A stretch of DNA of 64,000 nt, taken from contig CM055319.2 in the NCBI GenBank assembly GCA_029255685.2, positions 21,174,247-21,238,246 of the forward strand. The letters run 5' to 3'. Below are positions 59,071-64,000 of this stretch, piece after piece (position 1 is the first letter of the stretch; each line of letters starts with the position of its first letter). The notes beneath the pieces were generated by a model, which saw nothing but the letters and a program-made list of their open reading frames with translations, was not told the origin of the DNA and ran no database searches. The position numbers were made by a program, and so were the translations under genes. Source of the stretch: Silene conica. Lineage: Eukaryota; Streptophyta; Magnoliopsida; Caryophyllales; Caryophyllaceae.

Positions 59071-60245
59071 AGGGTTATTTCATGGGAATAATCCATCATA
59101 TACCCTTCTTCTCATATTAATCCATTTTAGTGTTTAACTGAAAAAAATCTTATCTTTGATATCATTTAATAACTTTCACTCCTTCTCATATTAATCCATT
59201 CTAGTGTTTAATTGAAAAAATCTCATCTTTGACATTATTTAACTTTCACTGAACTTGTGAACTTGTTGACCGGATACCTGTAAAACCGGTTAACTTGAGT
59301 CCTTCACATAAATCTAAAATCACTTTATTTCTCCTCACTCTAAATAAAAACAAAACTCATTGACCTCTTTAAATTAAATTAGAAACAAACCCTAAAAAAT
59401 TTCTGAGCTTGAATCTTATTTTTCCTTCTTCATCCATTTACAAGCCTTAGGATCCTAGATATTCAACTTCCAATATTTAATCAAAATCGACAATAATGAA
59501 CCCATAAGTTTTTCCAAAATCAAGCCCAGAAATTCAAACCAAATCCATCCATATTATGCCCGGAAATTCAAACCAAGTTTAATTCACATAATCTTTTAAA
59601 AATAATTGGGGATTTTAGGAGAATTTTTAATAATTTCTGGGTTCATACGCATTCGATCGAATATACTTTTAGAGGATTCATTGTAATAATTCAATTATTG
59701 TTGAATTAAATCGATTGTTTTGTGACACACGAATAAGTATGAGCTTGAAGATGAAGCTAGGGTTTATGAACATTGGGGGGAAATGCTGAAATTTTTAATT
59801 TGTAATTTTGCAGGTAATATGAAGCGCATGTATACAACTTATTGCAAGGAGATGCAACAACCTAAATATTTAGGATGGGTATTTGAGTTGTAATTGGTGC
59901 AAGTAACTAGTGACTTCAATTGTTGGTGGTATTGAATGATTAAGAAGAACTTAAGAAGAGATAAAGAATGTTTAAAGAAGAAATTAAGAATGAAGAAATA
60001 AAAGAAAGAAAGACTGAAGGATAAAAGAAGGAACCAGAAACCAAAAAATTACAACGAAAATTAATGACATGTTGGAATACCGTATTAACAGGTCAATTAT
60101 GACCTGAGTTTAGTATAAGTTAAATGACGTTAAAGGTGAGATTTTACTAAGTTAAACACCAGGATGGATTATTATGAGAAGAGGGGGGGGGGGGGGGGGG
60201 GGGGGCATAGTCGCATAGGATAGATTATTCCCATAAAATAATCCT
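59071..60245. mobile_element. Non-autonomous DNA transposon with long inverted repeats
   Basis: About 1.17 kb. The left arm starts AGGGTTATTTCATGGG, and the right arm ends with the complement of AGGATTATTTTATGGG. Similarity continues for roughly 150 bp, through CTTCTCATATTAATCCAT and TGTTTAACT. The left arm contains an internal duplication of about 75 bp (about 59104-59250). A TA dinucleotide flanks both ends, but no longer duplication was found, so MULE-like and mariner-like are both possible. The middle has no transposase. Confidence 0.65.
60183..60205. repeat. Poly(G) tract of 23 bases
   Basis: An uninterrupted G run in the right arm of the preceding element, where the left arm has only three C on the matching strand. 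Either a homopolymer expansion or an assembly error. Confidence 0.9.
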
Positions 60246-60391
60246 AAAAAATAAGGGTTTTCTTGTCAAACACAACCTTTGAAAAACTTTTTTTTTACAA
60301 AAACCACCTTTAAAAAAATAAATTGTCAAACACAACCTTTAATATATTTTTTGTCAAACACAACATTTTGGCCAAAGTTTGAGCTCTTGTA
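60246..60391. repeat. Short repeat TGTCAAACACAAC, three copies
   Basis: Copies near 60266, 60327 and 60352, each followed by CTTT or ATTTT and an A/T-run. No gene. Confidence 0.6.
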
Positions 60392-60954
60392 GAGCTGTCC
60401 AAATGCGGGCTTGGACCGGACATGGGCTGAGCTGAAAGGGAAAAATATGCCCTATAAGACTATAGCGGGCGGGTCGGCCAAATTAGCGGGCCACTTCTCC
60501 TTGCCCTTACCCGCCCAACTACTAAATTCGGGCAACCCGTGGGCCGTCAGGCTCATATTTTTCTGTTAACTTCTGATAAATAATTAATTAAGTAATTGAC
60601 AACGCAATAAACTTGCAGAGCCGATATTGAACTAAGTTCTTAGTTCTTAACATCAATAAACAAAATAGATGGACGACTAACTTGGTCATCTGAATATTAA
60701 GTTCCAAAATTCAAACAAGAGTAAAAACTAAGAAAAAATTAATTATATACTAATCGCTCATATTACTTTAGCGGGACGGAAGGTTCAACCCGTTTTATAT
60801 TCTCTTGTCCGTGCCCGGCCCATTTACTAAAATGGGGGGTCGGGTTAGCCCCTAGCCCATTTTTTTAGAAAAATGATGTCCAAACCCGGTAAAAATTTGG
60901 GCCGGATGGGCCGGGTTTTCGGACGGTACCGCCCATGAACAACTCAGATCTAAG
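60392..60954. mobile_element. hAT-like non-autonomous element with GC-rich ends
   Basis: The left part has GAGCTGTCCAAATGCGGGC, and the right part reads GAGTTGTTCATGGGCGG on the other strand; both are followed by GGCCCG-type words. Possible imperfect 8-bp duplication: CTCTTGTA (60384-60391) and CGCTTGTA (60955-60962). Ends of this type are common in plant hAT-derived elements. No transposase. Confidence 0.45.
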
Positions 60955-61159
60955 CGCTTGTAATGGGGGTGACTTTCAATTGATGTTTGAGATAACAAAC
61001 ATGGTCGTTTTGAAGTATTTTTGAACTCGTTGGAAATGTGGGAGTACAGACTTTCCAACAATTGTCAACATGGTGGTCAAATGTGACCTTATGTGGGGGT
61101 AGATTGATGTGTAAAGTAAGGCTAGTCACATGGGGTTAATGTAACTTAATAGTACTAAG

Positions 61160-61342
61160 TCATTTATCTACTTCAATTGGATCAACATTATCTTGTACAA
61201 ATGAATCGTCAATGGACTCAAAAGACTTGGGAAAAACTTCATTAAAATCACAAGGAATCTCGACAAATTCATTTCTAGGAGATAACTCATCTACAATAAG
61301 GTCAATGTCGTTTGTGTCAAGTGTGTCATCTACCCTTATCAC
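61160..61342 (-). CDS. Acidic ORF fragment of unknown origin
   Basis: About 60 codons with the stretch DTNDIDLIVDELSPRNEFVE and many D and E. The frame stays open about 50 nt further upstream (ALIVAPEYHGV), then meets the Cassandra LTR. I do not recognise it. It may be a remnant of a host gene or of a transposon protein. Confidence 0.3.
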   Translation of the reverse strand: MIRVDDTLDTNDIDLIVDELSPRNEFVEIPCDFNEVFPKSFESIDDSFVQDNVDPIEVDK

Positions 61343-61412
61343 ACCATGATACTCTGGAGCAACGATAAGGGCTATTTCACAATGAAAACCGGTTCATCGT
61401 CGTTGTCATCAA

Positions 61413-61757
61413 GGTAACACCCCGGCCCAAACCTAGGACCGGAAAAGTTAGCCACGGTAGCTCGTCAGGCTATGTAATGACCCCACAGACCAACACGAGT
61501 CATTTCCAGCGCATTTTGTCCTCACTCGTGCGCATCTCGAGAGCCTTCCCAGGAGGTCACCCATCCTAAGACTACTCCCGGCCAAGCACGCTTAACTTTG
61601 GAGTTCTTTCGCATGGATAACCAGAAAAGAAAGTGCACTTTGTTGATATGAATAGTACGTTCAATCCCTTTAAGCACTAGTCATATAAGCCTATCAATTG
61701 ACCTCTTCAAGAGGTTACCCCAACCGAATATCCTATTCGGTTCAATGGAGTATTACA
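61413..61757 (-). mobile_element. Solo LTR of a Cassandra TRIM element
   Basis: 345 bp. The minus strand starts TGTAATACTCC and ends GGGGTGTTAC, with the duplication atcaa at 61408-61412 and 61758-61762. The middle is a 5S rRNA-derived segment, the hallmark of Cassandra. No second LTR or interior is present, so it is a solo LTR. Confidence 0.85.
61527..61619 (-). other. 5S rRNA-derived segment inside the Cassandra LTR
   Basis: The minus strand reads AACTCCAAAGTTAAGCGTGC, a variable part, then GGATGGGTGACCTCCTGGGA. These correspond to the internal RNA polymerase III promoter (box A to box C) of plant 5S genes. The 5' and 3' ends differ from true 5S rRNA, so it is not called an rRNA gene. Confidence 0.8.
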
Positions 61758-61803
61758 ATCAAAATCATTTGGGGGTAGTAGACTCACATTGGGAGGGCGG
61801 AGA

Positions 61804-62756
61804 TGTGGGAAAATATCTGTATATATTCCCAATTCTTTATATGCAGGATTATAACAAATTTATAATGTATGATTTATAGTCATAAACGAAGAACAAGATA
61901 CAAAGATTGGGATCAAGATTTAACCTTCTGTCCTTGCAAAGGCCTAAGATCAAATATCAAAACAGATATCCTCATAATCGTTGCACCCAAGATGTCATAA
62001 GAAATACCCTTTCCTGAGCTAGAAACTACAAAATTACCTTTAATTTTATGTGAGATGAAAAGCTAGGGAGAGAGGAAGGAAGTAGTCGTGTAACTCATAC
62101 CCTTTAAGTGCAGAGTGAATGTCCTATTTATAGCTGCAAACAACCTTGCTATTAGACATCAACTAGCATTCCCCAAACCAATATTTGGTTCTACCTACAA
62201 CACTTCACAACAACTGAACAACTTAATAATTGCTCAGACCGAAATTCTATCTTTATAGAATCGGTTATATCGCTCTCTCTTGTGTAATGTTTTATCTTAT
62301 AAATATCTTATATTTATAATCCACTAATTAAATATAACATTTTATATTTAATTAAATCATTTAATCTTTATTAAATAGTTTCATTACACATAATTAAATA
62401 TAACATTTTATATTTAATTACGAATTAACATTTTAATTCGTCTTAGCTAATATTTTTTTAATCAGTATTAAATAATTATGTCATCATTACATTGACTAAC
62501 CGTTTAGTCGTATAGGGTATCAATATGATTACATTTTCATCTAATCATATCTCTCAGATTCCATCCTTTAGGTGTGACTCTTAGGGACCAGTTGATTACT
62601 GCCATCTGTATGACAATAACGTCAAACTTTCTAGCTAGCTAGCCAACCGTTATTGATAAACGTGAATCAACTGGCTAAAATACAAAGTATACCCTGTGTT
62701 CCTTTAAGAGATTTATACGTGTTGTCGCACTAACTGTTGGGGACACTATCTCCACA
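61804..62756 (-). mobile_element. Element G: Angela-like solo LTR
   Basis: 953 bp from TGTGGGAAAATA to CTCCACA, with the duplication ggaga at 61799-61803 and 62757-62761. It aligns along its length with the LTR of A (shared GCAGGATTATAA, CCTTGC, AAAGGCCTAAGA, GGGACCAGTTGAT, CCAACCGTTATTGATAAACG) but is clearly diverged. No interior is present, so it is a solo LTR of an older relative. Confidence 0.88.
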
Positions 62757-62792
62757 GGAGAAACGAGAGGAGAAATAATAGGGCTCACTTAC

Positions 62793-62903
62793 CTTGATAG
62801 GCTCACATAGACTCACTTTCTTTTGAGAAAGTTGCTCCAAACGAGCTTGAAGCACCTTGATCTCCTCTTTGAGTTCTTCTTTCTCCTGACATTTAGAGGC
62901 CAT
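62793..62903 (-). CDS. Possible exon encoding a short coiled coil
   Basis: 37 codons from ATG at 62903: MASKCQEKEELKEEIKVLQ and onward to EPIK, with heptad-like Leu/Ile spacing. It ends exactly at AAG followed by a consensus donor GTAAGT. The downstream side is disrupted by solo LTR G. It could be the first exon of a broken gene or part of a transposon; not recognised. Confidence 0.3.
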
Positions 62904-63035
62904 GCATGTAATTCCAAAATTCCATAGTTATTCTCCAACCATGTAGTAGATGCTCCCTTTACTCAAGCGTAGAGCCAATCCACAGGTCTCGAAATATATA
63001 CCGTCACGCACGACATGTGCCAAGAAAGCTATATC
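62904..63035 (-). other. Short coding-like stretch before the CACTA end
   Basis: One minus-strand frame reads AFLAHVVRDGIYFETCG and ends MVGE before a stop. Too short to assign; the upstream part is cut by the CACTA element. Confidence 0.2.
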
Positions 63036-64000
63036 CACTATAAGAAAATCTGATTTGGGCGACATAAAAAAGCGACTGCTGTAGGTAGTCGCCAAATTGG
63101 CGACTGAAAAGAACTCGGGCGACTGATATTTGGCGACACCTGTTTTTCCCAATTTTCCACTCACCGACAAAAAAGGCGACTGAATAGCCCATTTCAGTCG
63201 CCAAATTTGGCGACTACCTGTCGTAGTCGTCAAATTCAATGTTTCACTCACCAAATTGGCTTATACAGACAACAACTCCCCTTCCCCTTCACAATACACA
63301 ATTTCATTTTCTTAAAAATAAAAAAAAAACAAAACAAAAACCGACGACACTACTTTTCGTCACCACCACTTAGTTACCCCGCCACCAGCACAATCACCGG
63401 ATTCCGTCTGTAGGTTCCGTTCATTGCTCTTGTTTTTATCCTTCATTCAATTAAAGGTTTGTATGCTCTTTTAATTCAATTTCAATTTTTAGTTTGATTT
63501 TTGTTTTGTTTTGTAGATTTAGTGATTGTAGTATGTTCTTAAGATCGTATTAGCTTATTAGGTTGTAATTAATTAGGTTGTAGTAGCTAATTAGAATGTT
63601 AATTAGATAAATTGGGGGTTAGGGTTTATATAAAATTAATATAAGACGATATAGTTAGCCTTATTGATGTTAGTTAATTAGATTAAAGTAGCTTACTACG
63701 ACGTTAATTAGATTATATTGTAGTAGCTTATTAGGATGTTAGTTAGTGTGAAAGACTATGTTGCTATGCTTTTAACTGTACAATTTGTCGTATTATATCG
63801 ATTAACCTGCTAATATGCATAACACGTGGTCTCAACAAAATGATCAACGATAACATTATACCAAACGAAAGAAAAATCTGGCATGTGCACTCAAAACATT
63901 ATAAACTTAACTGTTAATGTAGGTTTTGCCACCAAAACAAGCAAAATTCAGTTACAGAAAGACGCGCAACAAGTTTAATTAATCATTTATATATATCATT
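63036..64000. mobile_element. End of a CACTA (En/Spm) DNA transposon, continuing past the window
   Basis: Starts CACTATAAGAAAA, the usual CACTA terminal wording. The first 200 bp hold many GGCGACT / AGTCGCC words in both orientations (about 63057-63235), the subterminal repeats that bind the transposase in this superfamily. No opposite end (TTCTTGTAGTG type) is seen before 64000. The remainder is A/T-rich without a recognised ORF. Confidence 0.75.

Noticed and set aside
61527-61619. Functional 5S rRNA gene
   Set aside because: Only the promoter core and part of the body match; ends differ, and it lies inside a duplicated-flank Cassandra LTR.

Overview
The window is plant nuclear DNA, most likely from a eudicot. 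The evidence is an intron-containing plant clathrin light chain gene and a dense nest of plant LTR retrotransposons (Ty3/gypsy Athila and Tekay-like, Ty1/copia Angela and SIRE, and a Cassandra TRIM with its 5S-derived core). Plant DNA transposons are also present (Tourist-like, hAT-like, CACTA). The species cannot be fixed from the sequence; Caryophyllales is only a guess.

Layout. Positions 1-32682 are one large minus-strand Athila-type element (E). Its 5' LTR is at 30958-32682, and its other LTR lies beyond the left edge. Two insertions split it. The first is a plus-strand Angela-type copia element (B, 4415-21457), whose left LTR was itself hit by a minus-strand Angela element (A, 5330-13964). 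The second is a Tekay-like solo LTR (F, 23839-26687) inside the reverse transcriptase region of E. Just beyond E lies a minus-strand SIRE-type copia element (C, 32721-55158), with a second SIRE element (D, 42333-53856) inside its right LTR. Target site duplications (TSDs) were read for B (caggc), A (tgttc), F (acttt), C (ttgat) and D (ttaat), so the order of events is clear. Hand counts of LTR differences (B about 9 per 1150 bp, A 5 per 1003, C about 8 per 1390, D about 2 per 1485) make all four full-length insertions recent, with each nested one younger than its host.

Positions 55159-57600 hold the only host gene recognised with confidence: a clathrin light chain in three exons, with only about 255 bp between its ATG and the SIRE insertion. 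Positions 57600-64000 are host intergenic DNA with several small DNA transposons, a solo Cassandra LTR (TSD atcaa), a solo Angela-like LTR (TSD ggaga), coding-like minus-strand scraps, and one end of a CACTA element running off the right edge.

The most unusual signal is a set of short palindromes or hairpins scattered through the retroelements. Each element carries its own arm sequence, reused at several places in its LTRs, leader or coding region: GCAACAGT/ACTGTTGC in C, AGTTATAGCT/AGCTATAACT in D, CACTCGATCGAGTG in A, and CCCAGCCGG/CCGGCTGGG in both E and F. The solo LTR F also has ten tandem units with a constant 24-nt middle and flanking arms that differ between units but mostly stay complementary within each unit. 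I know of no named feature class that covers this.
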